From the NCBI GenBank assembly GCA_045129695.1, contig JBGVJZ010000025.1, positions 1-64,000 of the forward strand: a DNA stretch of 64,000 bases, in the 5' to 3' direction. Under the pieces are notes generated by a model, which was given only the letters and a program-made list of their open reading frames with translations, was not told where the DNA came from and ran no database searches. Shown here one piece after another: positions 1 through 8,652 of the stretch. The position numbers and the translations under genes are program-made. The DNA comes from Eshraghiella sp045129695 (GTDB taxonomy: Bacteria > Bacillota > Clostridia > Lachnospirales > Lachnospiraceae). Every line of letters starts with the position of its first letter. Position 1 is the first letter of the stretch.

Positions 1-24
1 GGGTTCCCGTTTATTCATCGGGTA

Positions 25-393
25 TTATTTTTTCTTGTTTGCGATTGTTTTCTTAGGACCCTTACGAGTTCTAGCGTTTGTCTTTGTCTTCTGTCCTCTA
101 ACAGGAAGACCTTTTCTGTGACGAATGCCTCTGTAGCATCCGATTTCCTGTAATCTCTTGATGTTGAGAGCTGTCTCTCTTCTGAGATCACCTTCTACTA
201 ACTGAGTAGCATCAATTACTTCTTTGATTCTTCCTACTTCTTCATCAGTGAGATCCTTAACACGAGTGTCAGGGTCTACCTTTGCCTCAGCAAGAATACG
301 GGTTGCACTTACTCTGCCGATACCATAAATATAGGTAAGGCCGATTTCAACACGTTTTTCTCTTGGTAAATCTACACCAGCGATACGAGCCAT
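25..393 (-). CDS. rpsM: 30S ribosomal protein S13
   Basis: S13 (122 aa) sits in the head of the 30S subunit, contacting P-site tRNA and 50S protein L5. The N-terminus MARIAGVDLP and the Lys/Arg-rich tail ending in KKTIANKKK are diagnostic. The frame is open 26 codons further upstream, but the family start is the ATG at 393, with GGAGGTG 12 nt before it. The 220-nt gap to rpmJ contains an AGTGGC/GCCACT hairpin (439-472) of unknown role. Downstream genes of the alpha operon (rpsK, rpsD, rpoA) would lie left of the window. Confidence 0.97.
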   Translation of the reverse strand: MARIAGVDLPREKRVEIGLTYIYGIGRVSATRILAEAKVDPDTRVKDLTDEEVGRIKEVIDATQLVEGDLRRETALNIKRLQEIGCYRGIRHRKGLPVRGQKTKTNARTRKGPKKTIANKKK

Positions 394-613
394 GTGCGCA
401 TTACACCTCCATTTGTTAAAATTTAAAATATTATTTAAAGTGGCTGACAACACACCCTGGTGGTTCGCCACTGCAGCCGCATAAATATAGATGAATTAGT
501 ATTGTAAACCCATCTTTTGCGGTACTCCTACTGTTAAATGCAACCGTAAGAGCAATTTATCAAAATATCTGTTCATCCATATCAAAATGATAAACAACAG
601 AATAAGAGCTTAA

Positions 614-727
614 TTAGCCCTGTCTCTGTTTGTGTTTTGGATTTTCACAGATAATCATGATATTTCCTTTTCTCTTAATGACTTTGCATTTTTCACAAAT
701 AGGTTTTACTGATGATCTAACCTTCAT
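614..727 (-). CDS. rpmJ: 50S ribosomal protein L36 (zinc form)
   Basis: A 37-residue L36 beginning MKVRSSVKPICEKCKVIKRK. The zinc ligands of the Zn+ form are all present: a CxxC pair, a third Cys and a final His in CENPKH. L36 binds 23S rRNA near the base of the L7/L12 stalk. An upstream extension of the frame is rejected because the ATG at 727 follows an AGGAGG-type site and matches the family start. It lies between infA and rpsM, the usual place in Firmicutes. Confidence 0.96.
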   Translation of the reverse strand: MKVRSSVKPICEKCKVIKRKGNIMIICENPKHKQRQG

Positions 728-839
728 GGTAAATCCTCCTTTCCACGAAAAAGCAACTTTTGATAAAGTTGAAAAAAAACGTTCGTCTGATATTGTAGCA
801 TAACAATATACAGAATACAAGTACAAAATAAAAATATTT

Positions 840-1058
840 TTACTTGTCTCTCCAAATGATTCTTCCCTTTGAAAGATCATAAGGTGACAACTCGATTGTA
901 ACTTTATCTCCCGGAATAATTCTGATGTAGTTCATTCTGAGTTTTCCACTTATATGAGCTAAAACCTTATGTCCATTTTCAAGTTCAACCTGAAACATGG
1001 CGTTTGGCAACTTCTCAACAACTGTTCCTTCAATTTCAATTACATCTGCTTTAGACAT
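840..1058 (-). CDS. infA: Translation initiation factor IF-1
   Basis: IF-1 (72 aa) is a single OB-fold protein that occupies the 30S A site during initiation. The sequence MSKADVIEIEGTVVEKLPNA and the internal motif LRMNYIRIIPGD are characteristic, and the length is the family length. It lies 11 nt downstream of the KOW-domain gene and 112 nt upstream of rpmJ, the standard map-infA-rpmJ-rpsM order. Confidence 0.97.
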   Translation of the reverse strand: MSKADVIEIEGTVVEKLPNAMFQVELENGHKVLAHISGKLRMNYIRIIPGDKVTIELSPYDLSKGRIIWRDK

Positions 1059-1069
1059 TCATTAACCTC

Positions 1070-1342
1070 CTACTTACTACTGGTGTTAATCAGATAATTT
1101 TTAATGGAATATTTTATATCTTCGTTTTTCAGCCTTCCGGTAAAAAACTTTTCTGCTAAAGTTTCGTCTTTATAATCAATCCGCTCCAAGTGCTTTGGAT
1201 TCTTAAGCTTCGGACTTTCTATTGTCTTATATCTGCCGTCTGCGACCTTAATACATGATATATTCTCTACTATAATATATATAGTTCCTATATCGCGACC
1301 TGCTGTTGATTTACAAAAACTGCCTTTTTCAAATTTTGTCAT
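1070..1342 (-). CDS. KOW-domain RNA-binding protein
   Basis: A small basic protein (90 aa) starting MTKFEKGSFCKSTAGRDIGT, with the G-R-D-x-G core of a KOW/L14e-like RNA-binding fold in its first 40 residues. Related proteins are commonly found between map and infA in Clostridia and are presumed to act on the ribosome or translation, but the exact role is unknown. The ATG at 1342 is preferred over the in-frame TTG at 1354, because GAGGG lies 6-7 nt before it and the TTG overlaps the map stop. Confidence 0.8.
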   Translation of the reverse strand: MTKFEKGSFCKSTAGRDIGTIYIIVENISCIKVADGRYKTIESPKLKNPKHLERIDYKDETLAEKFFTGRLKNEDIKYSIKNYLINTSSK

Positions 1343-1350
1343 GCTTTCCC

Positions 1351-2109
1351 TCAAGATTCTAATAATGAAAGAATTTCACATCCGTCTTCGGTAATAAGGA
1401 TAGTATTTTCATAGTGTGCTGATAAAGAAGCATCACGACTGACTACCGTCCAGTCATCATCAAGCCAGACTACTTTGTAGGTTCCGGCATTAATCATTGG
1501 CTCAACCGCCAAGGTCATACCCGATACAAGTCTTAGTCCTCTGGATCTCTGAATAAAATTAGGAATCTGTGGGTCTTCATGTAAATGAGAACCGATTCCA
1601 TGTCCAACTAAATCTCTTACAACTCCATAGCCGAAGCTTTCTGCATATTTACCGATTGCATTTGAAATATCATGTAAATGATTACCGGGCTTTGCAAATT
1701 TAATTCCTTCAAAAAAGCTTTGCTTGGTTACTTCAATTAATTTTGCTGCCTCAGCAGAAACATTTCCAACTGCGTGAGTTCTTGCTGCGTCTGAGTGATA
1801 TCCTTTGTATATGACTCCTGCATCAAGACTTACTATATCACCCTCTTTAAGAATTCTCTTTGCTGAGGGGATTCCATGAACCACCTCTTCATTAACTGAC
1901 ACACAGATTGAAGCAGGATATCCATTGTAGTTTAAAAAAGAAGGTTCGCAGCCATAACTACGAATCAACTTCTCCCCTACCTTGTCTATTTCCAGTGTTG
2001 ATATTCCAGGCTCTATTATTTTACCAAGTTCAGTATGAACATCTGCGAGAATCCTTCCGGCTTCCCGCATCAGTTCAATTTCTCTTGGTGTCTTTATTGT
2101 TACAGACAT
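1351..2109 (-). CDS. map: Methionine aminopeptidase type I
   Basis: Removes the N-terminal Met from nascent proteins at the ribosome exit. The pita-bread fold metal ligands can be read in order: Asp in SLDAGV, Asp in HSDAARTH, His in GHGIGSHLHEDP, Glu in AVEPMI and Glu in HYENT. At 252 aa it is a short type Ia enzyme without an N-terminal zinc finger. It follows adk with a 2-nt gap, the usual secY-adk-map order. Confidence 0.96.
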   Translation of the reverse strand: MSVTIKTPREIELMREAGRILADVHTELGKIIEPGISTLEIDKVGEKLIRSYGCEPSFLNYNGYPASICVSVNEEVVHGIPSAKRILKEGDIVSLDAGVIYKGYHSDAARTHAVGNVSAEAAKLIEVTKQSFFEGIKFAKPGNHLHDISNAIGKYAESFGYGVVRDLVGHGIGSHLHEDPQIPNFIQRSRGLRLVSGMTLAVEPMINAGTYKVVWLDDDWTVVSRDASLSAHYENTILITEDGCEILSLLES

Positions 2110-2111
2110 GT

Positions 2112-2756
2112 TTACGCTCCTAAAATATTCACGATGGCGTTGAATACGTCTTCCATATCCTGTGTGCCATCAACATCATAGAGAACTTTTTTACCATTAT
2201 AATAATCAATTAATGGCTGTGTCTGTTCATGATATACATCTAAGCGTTTTTTAACAGTTTCAGGTTTATCATCATCACGAAGTACTAATTCAGCTCCACA
2301 CTTATCGCAGATACCCTCAACCTTGGTTGGGATATGAACGATATGGTATGTAGCTCCGCAGGAAAGACAAGCTCTTCTGCCTGACATACGATTAATGATG
2401 TTCTCGTCAGGAACTTCAACGTTAATTGCGAAATCAACCTTAGCACCACTCTTTGCAAGTGCTGCGTCAAGGGCTTCAGCTTGTGGAATAGTTCTCGGGA
2501 AACCATCCAGAACATATCCGTTCTGACAATCCTCTGCCTTAACTCTGTCAACTACTAAGTCAACTACAAGCTCATCCGGAACAAGTAATCCCTGATCCAT
2601 GTATGATTTTGCCTTCTGACCAAGTTCAGTATTATTTTTAATATTTGCTCTAAAGATATCTCCTGTTGAAATGTGAGGAATGTTGTACTTAGCGCAGATT
2701 TTGTCTGCCTGAGTACCCTTTCCTGCTCCAGGAGCACCTAACATAATAATCTTCAT
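2112..2756 (-). CDS. adk: Adenylate kinase (zinc-LID type)
   Basis: Converts ATP and AMP into two ADP. It begins with the P-loop MKIIMLGAPGAGKGT, has the DGFPRT segment of the AMP site, and a LID domain whose CLSC and CDKC pairs bind zinc, as in Gram-positive enzymes. Length is 214 aa. The ATG at 2756 is chosen because the P-loop normally starts the protein; the ORF could extend 9 codons upstream. The gene is 19 nt downstream of secY. Confidence 0.97.
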   Translation of the reverse strand: MKIIMLGAPGAGKGTQADKICAKYNIPHISTGDIFRANIKNNTELGQKAKSYMDQGLLVPDELVVDLVVDRVKAEDCQNGYVLDGFPRTIPQAEALDAALAKSGAKVDFAINVEVPDENIINRMSGRRACLSCGATYHIVHIPTKVEGICDKCGAELVLRDDDKPETVKKRLDVYHEQTQPLIDYYNGKKVLYDVDGTQDMEDVFNAIVNILGA

Positions 2757-2775
2757 ACAATTAACCTCCCTATAA

Positions 2776-4104
2776 TTAGTCATTTAGGAATCCTTTGTAA
2801 TCGCGAACCACCATCTGTGATTCAATCTGACGGAATGTTTCAAGTACAACACCAACAATAATAATGATTGATGTACCACCGAAAGAAACGTTTGCATTGA
2901 ATAAACCTGAACAAATAATAGGAATAATAGCTACTATTGTAAGACCACATGCACCAATAAGAACAATCTTATTCAAAATCTTAGTAAGATAATCTGATGT
3001 TGGCTTACCAGGTCTGATTCCAGGGATAAATCCGCCACTCTTCTTCATGTTATTTGCAATCTCAATAGGATTGAATGAAACGGAAGTATAGAAGTATGCA
3101 AAGAAAATAATCAATGCAATGTATACAATCACACCTAATGTGTAAATCATATTTGATCTGTTAAACCAGTTATGTGAGGATAAACCTAATAAGATTTTTC
3201 CGCCAACTGTATTATAGTTAACATTAAAGAATGATGCTATAATTACAGGTACTGATAAAAGAGACTGTGCAAAAATTACAGGCATAACACCGGCTGTGTT
3301 AACCTTAAGAGGAATATGAGATGACTGTCCGCCATACGTCTTTCTTCCCTGAATTTTCTTTGAATACTGCACCGGTATTCTTCTCTCACCATCACATAGG
3401 ATTACAGTGAGAATTACAACTACCAATATAATCAAAATAATTGCAACAACTGCAATTGTTCCCTTAAGAACGCTCTGTCCTTTAACAAATAATTTAAACA
3501 ATGAGTTAAAATCATCCGGCATACTTGAAATAATATTAATTATAAGGACAATTGAGATACCATTTCCTACACCCTTTTCGGTAATCTGCTCACCTATCCA
3601 CATAAGAAGTGCTGAACCAGCGGTTAATATTACAACTGTCATTAAGCCCGAGAAAATTTTCTCTACCGTATTCATTGATGAGAATCCATTAATCAATCCC
3701 TGATTAGCGAAACCAACAACCATTGCAATACTTTCTATTAATGCAAGTGCAACTGTTACGTAACGTGTTATAGAAGCAATCTTTTTACGACCATCTTCTC
3801 CGTCCTTCTGCATTTCTTCCAATTTAGGAATCGCAATTGTAAGAAGCTGCATTATAATTGATGAAGTAATGTATGGTCCAATACTTAATGCAAATACTGA
3901 ACCTTTTGTAAGTGCATCACCGGTTGCCTGATTTAAGAAATCCAGTCCTTCAATTCCACTGAAAAGCTTTCCAAAATAACCGGTATCAATGCCAGGAATA
4001 GGAAGCAAGCTTCCTATTCTGACAATAACAAGCATTAATAATGTAAAAAGAATCTTTATACGAATTTCTTTAACCTTAAATGCATTTGCTAATGTTTTAA
4101 ACAT
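2776..4104 (-). CDS. secY: Protein translocase subunit SecY
   Basis: The channel subunit of the Sec translocon in the cytoplasmic membrane. The 442-aa protein starts MFKTLANAFKVKEIRIKILF and has about ten hydrophobic segments, with the plug/TM2 motif GPYITSSIIMQLL and the cytosolic loop GERRIPVQYSKK. Its start codon overlaps the rplO stop by one base (TAATG), indicating translational coupling. Its partner secE is in this window at 57.2 kb. Confidence 0.97.
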   Translation of the reverse strand: MFKTLANAFKVKEIRIKILFTLLMLVIVRIGSLLPIPGIDTGYFGKLFSGIEGLDFLNQATGDALTKGSVFALSIGPYITSSIIMQLLTIAIPKLEEMQKDGEDGRKKIASITRYVTVALALIESIAMVVGFANQGLINGFSSMNTVEKIFSGLMTVVILTAGSALLMWIGEQITEKGVGNGISIVLIINIISSMPDDFNSLFKLFVKGQSVLKGTIAVVAIILIILVVVILTVILCDGERRIPVQYSKKIQGRKTYGGQSSHIPLKVNTAGVMPVIFAQSLLSVPVIIASFFNVNYNTVGGKILLGLSSHNWFNRSNMIYTLGVIVYIALIIFFAYFYTSVSFNPIEIANNMKKSGGFIPGIRPGKPTSDYLTKILNKIVLIGACGLTIVAIIPIICSGLFNANVSFGGTSIIIIVGVVLETFRQIESQMVVRDYKGFLND

Positions 4105-4544
4105 TAAATCACCTCACAGGTTCCACCAAGAGCTTCGATTTTCTCTTTAGCTTTAGCACTGAATGCATTTGCCTTAACAGTAAGCTTCTTAGTTAATTCT
4201 CCATTTCCAAGAATCTTTACACCATCTTTTGGATTGCTTACAATACCTGATTCAATTAAAGATTCAACTGTTACAACAGAGCCATCTTCAAAAGACTCAA
4301 GTGCTTTTAAGCTAATTCCGATGATTTCAAGACTATTTCTGTTTGTGAAACCTCTTTTAGGTAATCTTCTATATAATGGCATCTGACCACCTTCAAAACC
4401 CGGTCTCGGAGCTCCTGAACGAGCTTTCTGACCCTTATGTCCTTTACCGGCTGTCTTACCATTTCCTGAACCGTGTCCACGGCCTCTTCTGAAATTATCG
4501 CTGTGCTTTGAACCAGCAGCAGGCTGTAAATTTGATAAATCCAT
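4104..4544 (-). CDS. rplO: 50S ribosomal protein L15
   Basis: L15 (146 aa), a late-assembling 23S rRNA binder with a long Gly/Arg-rich N-terminal extension: RRGRGHGSGNGKTAGKGHKG lies within the first 40 residues. A globular C-terminal domain follows, ending EALGGTCEVI. The start is preceded by AGGAGGTGC. Its stop overlaps the secY start. Confidence 0.97.
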   Translation of the reverse strand: MDLSNLQPAAGSKHSDNFRRGRGHGSGNGKTAGKGHKGQKARSGAPRPGFEGGQMPLYRRLPKRGFTNRNSLEIIGISLKALESFEDGSVVTVESLIESGIVSNPKDGVKILGNGELTKKLTVKANAFSAKAKEKIEALGGTCEVI

Positions 4545-4567
4545 TGTTGCACCTCCTTGTTTTGAAA

Positions 4568-4750
4568 TTAAATTTCTTCAACTTTAACAAGGTGATTTAC
4601 CTTAAAAATCATACCTCTAACAGCATCATTATCAGGTAATTCAACAGTCTTGTTAAGTTTTGTAAGTCCAAGTGCTTCAACAGTTTTAACCTGCTTTGGA
4701 ATAGCACCGATTGTTGATTTTACTAAAGTTACTCTTAATTTGTTTGCCAT
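4568..4750 (-). CDS. rpmD: 50S ribosomal protein L30
   Basis: L30, 60 aa, the short bacterial form. MANKLRVTLVKSTIGAIPKQ and the GLTKLNKTVE segment are family-typical. It lies between rpsE and rplO as in most bacteria, with an AGGAGG site directly upstream. Confidence 0.95.
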   Translation of the reverse strand: MANKLRVTLVKSTIGAIPKQVKTVEALGLTKLNKTVELPDNDAVRGMIFKVNHLVKVEEI

Positions 4751-4765
4751 CTTCGCTACCTCCTA

Positions 4766-5275
4766 TTATTTATAGAGCTCTTCTACAGATTTTCCACGAA
4801 GTTTAGCTACTTCTTCAGGAGTCTTTAAGTTTGCTAAGCCATCAATTGTTGCAAGAACAACGTTCTGCTTATTATTAGATCCTAAAGATTTTGTACGGAT
4901 GTTTGTAATACCTGCTAATTCGATTACGCTACGAGCAGGACCTCCGGCGATAACACCGGTTCCGTCAGGAGCTTTCTTCAAAAGTACTGAAGCGCTACCA
5001 AATTTTCCAATCAAATCATGCGGAATGCTTCCATTCTCATCTACAGGAACAGAAACAAGCTTCTTCATGGCATCTTCTTTTCCTTTACGAATTGCTTCAG
5101 GAATTTCCATTGCCTTACCAATTCCGGCACCAACGTGTCCGTTACCATCTCCAACTACAACAAGTGCAGAGAATCTCATATGACGTCCACCTTTAACTAC
5201 CTTGGTAACACGCTTGATTGATACTACTTTCTCATTTAATTCTAATTGACCAGCATCAATAATTGTACGTTTCAT
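4766..5275 (-). CDS. rpsE: 30S ribosomal protein S5
   Basis: S5 (169 aa) shapes the mRNA entry channel and affects decoding accuracy. The double-stranded RNA-binding N-domain contains KRVTKVVKGGRHMRFSALVV. The C-domain has GVIAGGPARSVIELAGI. The loop where spectinomycin-resistance changes are known (VVKGGRHM) looks wild type. Confidence 0.97.
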   Translation of the reverse strand: MKRTIIDAGQLELNEKVVSIKRVTKVVKGGRHMRFSALVVVGDGNGHVGAGIGKAMEIPEAIRKGKEDAMKKLVSVPVDENGSIPHDLIGKFGSASVLLKKAPDGTGVIAGGPARSVIELAGITNIRTKSLGSNNKQNVVLATIDGLANLKTPEEVAKLRGKSVEELYK

Positions 5276-5292
5276 CTGTTTCTCCTTCCTGA

Positions 5293-5661
5293 TTAGAACT
5301 CGAGACCAGCTTCACGAGCTGCCTCTGCTAATGCTTTAATTTTGCCCTGATATATGAAACCGCCTCTGTCATAGACAACAGTTGTAATTCCCTTTTCAAT
5401 TGCTCTCTTAGCAATAACTTTTCCTAAGTAAGCAGCTGCTTCAACATCATTTGTCTTCTCTAATTCCGCTTTAACGTCCTTTTCAAGAGTTGATGCTGCT
5501 ACAAGAGTCTTTCCAACTGTATCGTCAATAACCTGAGCGTACATATGATTATTACTTCTGAATACTGCGAGTCTTGGTCTCTCAGCTGTTCCGCTGAAAC
5601 GATTACGTATTTTTCTATGCTTGTTCATACGAACTTTAGCTCTTGATTCTTTACTAACCAT
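5293..5661 (-). CDS. rplR: 50S ribosomal protein L18
   Basis: L18 (122 aa) binds 5S rRNA together with L5. The sequence carries the basic N-terminus RNRFSGTAERPRLAVFRSNN and the C-terminal DRGGFIYQGKIKALAEAARE. It sits 17 nt before rpsE in the spc segment. Confidence 0.97.
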   Translation of the reverse strand: MVSKESRAKVRMNKHRKIRNRFSGTAERPRLAVFRSNNHMYAQVIDDTVGKTLVAASTLEKDVKAELEKTNDVEAAAYLGKVIAKRAIEKGITTVVYDRGGFIYQGKIKALAEAAREAGLEF

Positions 5662-5680
5662 CTTTGTTACACTCCTTTAA

Positions 5681-6223
5681 TTATTTCTTACCAGTCTTAC
5701 CAACTTTACGTCTGATAACTTCATCAACATACTTGATACCCTTGCCCTTGTATGGTTCAGGCTCTCTCTTGCTTCTGATTTCAGCAGCGTACTGGCCAAC
5801 TTTTTCTTTATCAATACCCTTAACGGTAATTAAGTTCTGTCCTTCAACAACAACTTCAAGTCCTTCAGGGTCTGTCATCTCAACCGGATGAGAATATCCT
5901 AATGAAAGAACTAATGTCTTACCATTCTTCTGAGCTCTGTAACCAACGCCGTTTACTTCGAGCTTCTTCTCAAATCCCTGTGAAACACCAACTACCATGT
6001 TATTAATTAATGTTCTTGTAAGACCATGTAAAGATTTCATTTTCTTTAAGTCGTTTGGTCTTGATACAGTAACTGTTGTTCCATCAAGCTTGATTTCCAT
6101 TTCCGCAGGTAATACTCTCTCAAGTGTTCCCTTTGGTCCTTTTACAGTCACTTTATTATTTTCTGCAATATCAACTGTTACTCCAGCCGGTAAAGCGATA
6201 GGCATTCTTCCTATACGTGACAT
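5681..6223 (-). CDS. rplF: 50S ribosomal protein L6
   Basis: L6 (180 aa), two tandem RNA-binding domains near the sarcin-ricin loop and the factor-binding site. It starts MSRIGRMPIALPAGVTVDI and ends with the conserved EPEPYKGKGIKYVDE segment and a basic tail. An 89-nt spacer separates it from rpsH, larger than most gaps in this operon. Confidence 0.97.
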   Translation of the reverse strand: MSRIGRMPIALPAGVTVDIAENNKVTVKGPKGTLERVLPAEMEIKLDGTTVTVSRPNDLKKMKSLHGLTRTLINNMVVGVSQGFEKKLEVNGVGYRAQKNGKTLVLSLGYSHPVEMTDPEGLEVVVEGQNLITVKGIDKEKVGQYAAEIRSKREPEPYKGKGIKYVDEVIRRKVGKTGKK

Positions 6224-6312
6224 GCCGTGTACCTCCTTAATTGAGTGATGTTATGATATATATCATAAACAATTATTGGTTTCTGTATAAACGAGGATAT
6301 ACCCCTTTTAAA

Positions 6313-6708
6313 TTACCAGATGTAAGCGAGTACTTCGCCACCAACATTAAGCTTTCTAGCCTGCTTGTCAGTTACAACACCCTGGTTTGTAGAAATGATT
6401 GCAATACCAAGTCCGCCAAGTACTCTTGGTAACTCATCTTTGCCTGCGTATACACGAAGACCAGGCTTAGAGATTCTCTTAAGACCGGTAATAATCTTCT
6501 CGTTTTTATCCTTGCCATACTTAAGTGTAATGCGGATACTCTTGAAATTACCATCTTCTACGAGCTCATATTTCTGGATATATCCTTCATTGTAAAGAAT
6601 TTCAGCGATAGCTGTCTTCATCTTTGAAGCAGGAATATCAACTGTATCATGTTTAGATGTATTTGCATTACGAATTCTGGTAAGCATATCTGCAATTGGA
6701 TCTGTCAT
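6313..6708 (-). CDS. rpsH: 30S ribosomal protein S8
   Basis: S8 (131 aa), a primary 16S rRNA-binding protein of the platform. It begins MTDPIADMLTRIRNANTSKH and ends GGEVLAYIW. In E. coli S8 represses the spc operon by binding its mRNA. Here the 172-nt gap just upstream (6709-6880) contains several hairpins and is a possible place for such control; that is inference. Confidence 0.97.
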   Translation of the reverse strand: MTDPIADMLTRIRNANTSKHDTVDIPASKMKTAIAEILYNEGYIQKYELVEDGNFKSIRITLKYGKDKNEKIITGLKRISKPGLRVYAGKDELPRVLGGLGIAIISTNQGVVTDKQARKLNVGGEVLAYIW

Positions 6709-6880
6709 CTGATTCGTCCTCCTATAAATCTACTGAATACTGAAGAATTTTATATTCTTCAATCGCGGTATGGTTATTGGATGCTGCAATAAGCAGTCAC
6801 CCTAATCCAAAACCTATTACATGTTAATTAGCCGGATGGTCGAGGGGTTCTCCCGCTTTGCGGGTCCCTCCCTGCGATAT
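6709..6880 (-). promoter_or_regulatory. Structured spacer between rpsN and rpsH
   Basis: This 172-nt gap is long for a spc operon. Read on the minus strand it contains, in order, a CCCGC/GCGGG hairpin (about 6852-6866), a composite hairpin with TTGGAT/ATCCAA and CTGC/GCAG stems (about 6777-6815), and a GAAGAAT/ATTCTTC hairpin (6744-6762), then AGGAGG for rpsH. Its position before the S8 gene suggests a protein-binding or RNA-stability element. No open frame is apparent. Confidence 0.35.
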
Positions 6881-7066
6881 TTACCAGCTTGCTTTTTTAA
6901 CGCCTGGGATTTCGCCCTTATATGCTAATTCACGGAAGCAAATTCTGCAAATTCCATATTTTCTCAAATAAGCGTGTGGACGTCCACAAATTTTACAACG
7001 TGTATATTCTCTTGTAGAGAATTTCTGTTTACGCTGCTGTTTGATTTTCATCGAGGTCTTAGCCAT
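6881..7066 (-). CDS. rpsN: 30S ribosomal protein S14, zinc type
   Basis: The short zinc-binding S14 (61 aa) of Gram-positive bacteria, in the 30S head. Two CxxC pairs (CKIC and CRIC) flank GRPHAYLRKYGI and form the zinc site. It starts MAKTSMKIKQQRKQKFSTRE. Immediately downstream is the structured 172-nt spacer. Confidence 0.97.
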   Translation of the reverse strand: MAKTSMKIKQQRKQKFSTREYTRCKICGRPHAYLRKYGICRICFRELAYKGEIPGVKKASW

Positions 7067-7083
7067 TGAATTTCCCTCCTAAA

Positions 7084-7623
7084 TTATTTTTTGAATGGCA
7101 TATTGAATAATCTCAATAATTCACGTGCTTCTTCATCAGTCTTAGCTGTAGTAACAATAATTACATCCATACCTCTTACCTTATCGATCTTATCATACTC
7201 GATTTCAGGGAAGATGATCTGTTCTTTAATACCCATTGCGTAGTTTCCTCTTCCATCGAAAGAATCAACACTTACGCCTCTGAAGTCACGAACTCGAGGT
7301 AATGCAAGATTTACGAGACGATCTAAAAATTCATACATCTTCTCGCCACGAAGTGTAACTTTACATCCGATTGGCATTCCCTCTCTGATCTTGAAGTTAG
7401 CTACTGAATTCTTAGCCTTTGTTGTAACAACCTTCTGACCAGCGATGGTCTCTAATTCCTTAACAGCTGTTTCAAGAATCTTTGAATTCTCTTTAGCTTC
7501 TCCAACACCCATATTTATAACGATTTTGTCAAGCTTTGGTACTTCCATTACATTCTTGTAACCGAATTTTTTAACCATAGCATCAATTATTTCACTTTTA
7601 TATAAGTCTTTGAGCCTGCTCAC
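7084..7623 (-). CDS. rplE: 50S ribosomal protein L5
   Basis: L5 (179 aa) binds 5S rRNA and forms a bridge to S13. Diagnostic stretches are KIVINMGVGEAKENSKILE and RGMDVIIVTTAKTDEEAREL. The protein starts MSRLKDLYKSEI. It is followed by rpsN and preceded by rplX, the usual order. Confidence 0.97.
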   Translation of the reverse strand: MSRLKDLYKSEIIDAMVKKFGYKNVMEVPKLDKIVINMGVGEAKENSKILETAVKELETIAGQKVVTTKAKNSVANFKIREGMPIGCKVTLRGEKMYEFLDRLVNLALPRVRDFRGVSVDSFDGRGNYAMGIKEQIIFPEIEYDKIDKVRGMDVIIVTTAKTDEEARELLRLFNMPFKK

Positions 7624-7646
7624 CGTTACAGACCTCCTTTCCTAAA

Positions 7647-7958
7647 TTAATCGATAACTTCTCCGGTTGACTTGGCAATACGAACTTTCTTATCGCCATC
7701 AATCTTGTAACCGATTTTTGTTGTTTTTCCCTTGTGTACTAACATAATGTTGGAAATATCAATTGGAGCTTCCTGATGTACAATTCCACCATTCTGGTTC
7801 TGTGCACTTGGTTTTGCATGTTTTGTTACCATGTTGATTCCTTCAACAATAGCTTTGTGGTTCTTCGCATCGATTGATACGACTTTACCTTCTCTGTCTT
7901 TATCTTTACCGGCAATAACTCTTACGAGGTCGCCTTTTTTGATTTTAATAGCTGACAC
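7647..7958 (-). CDS. rplX: 50S ribosomal protein L24
   Basis: L24 (103 aa), an assembly initiator with an N-terminal KOW domain: KKGDLVRVIAGKDKDREGKV. The middle segment VEGINMVTKHAKPSAQNQNG is also family-typical. The start lies 14 nt after the rplN stop, with an AGGAGG site. Confidence 0.96.
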   Translation of the reverse strand: MSAIKIKKGDLVRVIAGKDKDREGKVVSIDAKNHKAIVEGINMVTKHAKPSAQNQNGGIVHQEAPIDISNIMLVHKGKTTKIGYKIDGDKKVRIAKSTGEVID

Positions 7959-7972
7959 AGTAACATACCTCC

Positions 7973-8341
7973 TTATAATACTTCCGGAGCTAATGAAACA
8001 ATTTTCATAAACTGTTTATCTCTTAACTCTCTTGCTACCGGTCCAAAAATACGAGTTCCCTTAGGGTTCTTGTCATCTTTGATAATTACGGCAGCATTAT
8101 CATCAAATTTAATATATGATCCGTCTTTACGACGAGCGCCTTTTACTGAACGCACTACAACGGCTTTAACAACATCACCTTTTTTAACAACTCCGCCTGG
8201 TGTTGCATCTTTAACAGAAGCAACGATGATGTCACCGATGTTAGCATATCTTCTTGTAGATCCGCCTAAAACTCTGATGCAAAGAAGTTCTTTTGCTCCA
8301 GTGTTATCAGCAACCTTAAGTCTTGTCTCTTGCTGAATCAT
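7973..8341 (-). CDS. rplN: 50S ribosomal protein L14
   Basis: L14 (122 aa) forms an intersubunit bridge and is the docking site for the silencing factor RsfS. MIQQETRLKVADNTGAKELL and GTRIFGPVARELRDKQFMKI identify it. Normal length and no anomalies. Confidence 0.97.
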   Translation of the reverse strand: MIQQETRLKVADNTGAKELLCIRVLGGSTRRYANIGDIIVASVKDATPGGVVKKGDVVKAVVVRSVKGARRKDGSYIKFDDNAAVIIKDDKNPKGTRIFGPVARELRDKQFMKIVSLAPEVL

Positions 8342-8372
8342 GCAGGTAATCCTCCTTCAAAATATTCGATAA

Positions 8373-8630
8373 TTACTCAGCTCTGCTGATAAGTTCAACA
8401 AATCTCCATCTCTTGTTCTTTGACAAAGGTCTTGTTTCCATAACCTTCACAACATCACCGATCTGGCATTCATTGTTCTCATCATGCGCCTGTAATTTGT
8501 AAGTTCTCTTAACGATCTTGTTGTAAAGAGGATGCTTAACGTGATCCTCAACTGCAACTACGATTGTTTTGTCCATCTTATTGCTTACGACTTTACCAGT
8601 ACGTGTTTTTCTTAAATTTCTTTCTTCCAC
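8373..8630 (-). CDS. rpsQ: 30S ribosomal protein S17
   Basis: S17 (85 aa), an OB-fold primary 16S rRNA binder. It starts MEERNLRKTRTGKVVSNKMD and contains HPLYNKIVKRTYKLQAHDE and ETRPLSKNKRWRF, all conserved in the family. It lies between rpmC and rplN. Confidence 0.97.
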   Translation of the reverse strand: MEERNLRKTRTGKVVSNKMDKTIVVAVEDHVKHPLYNKIVKRTYKLQAHDENNECQIGDVVKVMETRPLSKNKRWRFVELISRAE

Positions 8631-8652
8631 AACAAATTCCTCCTTTCTCGGA

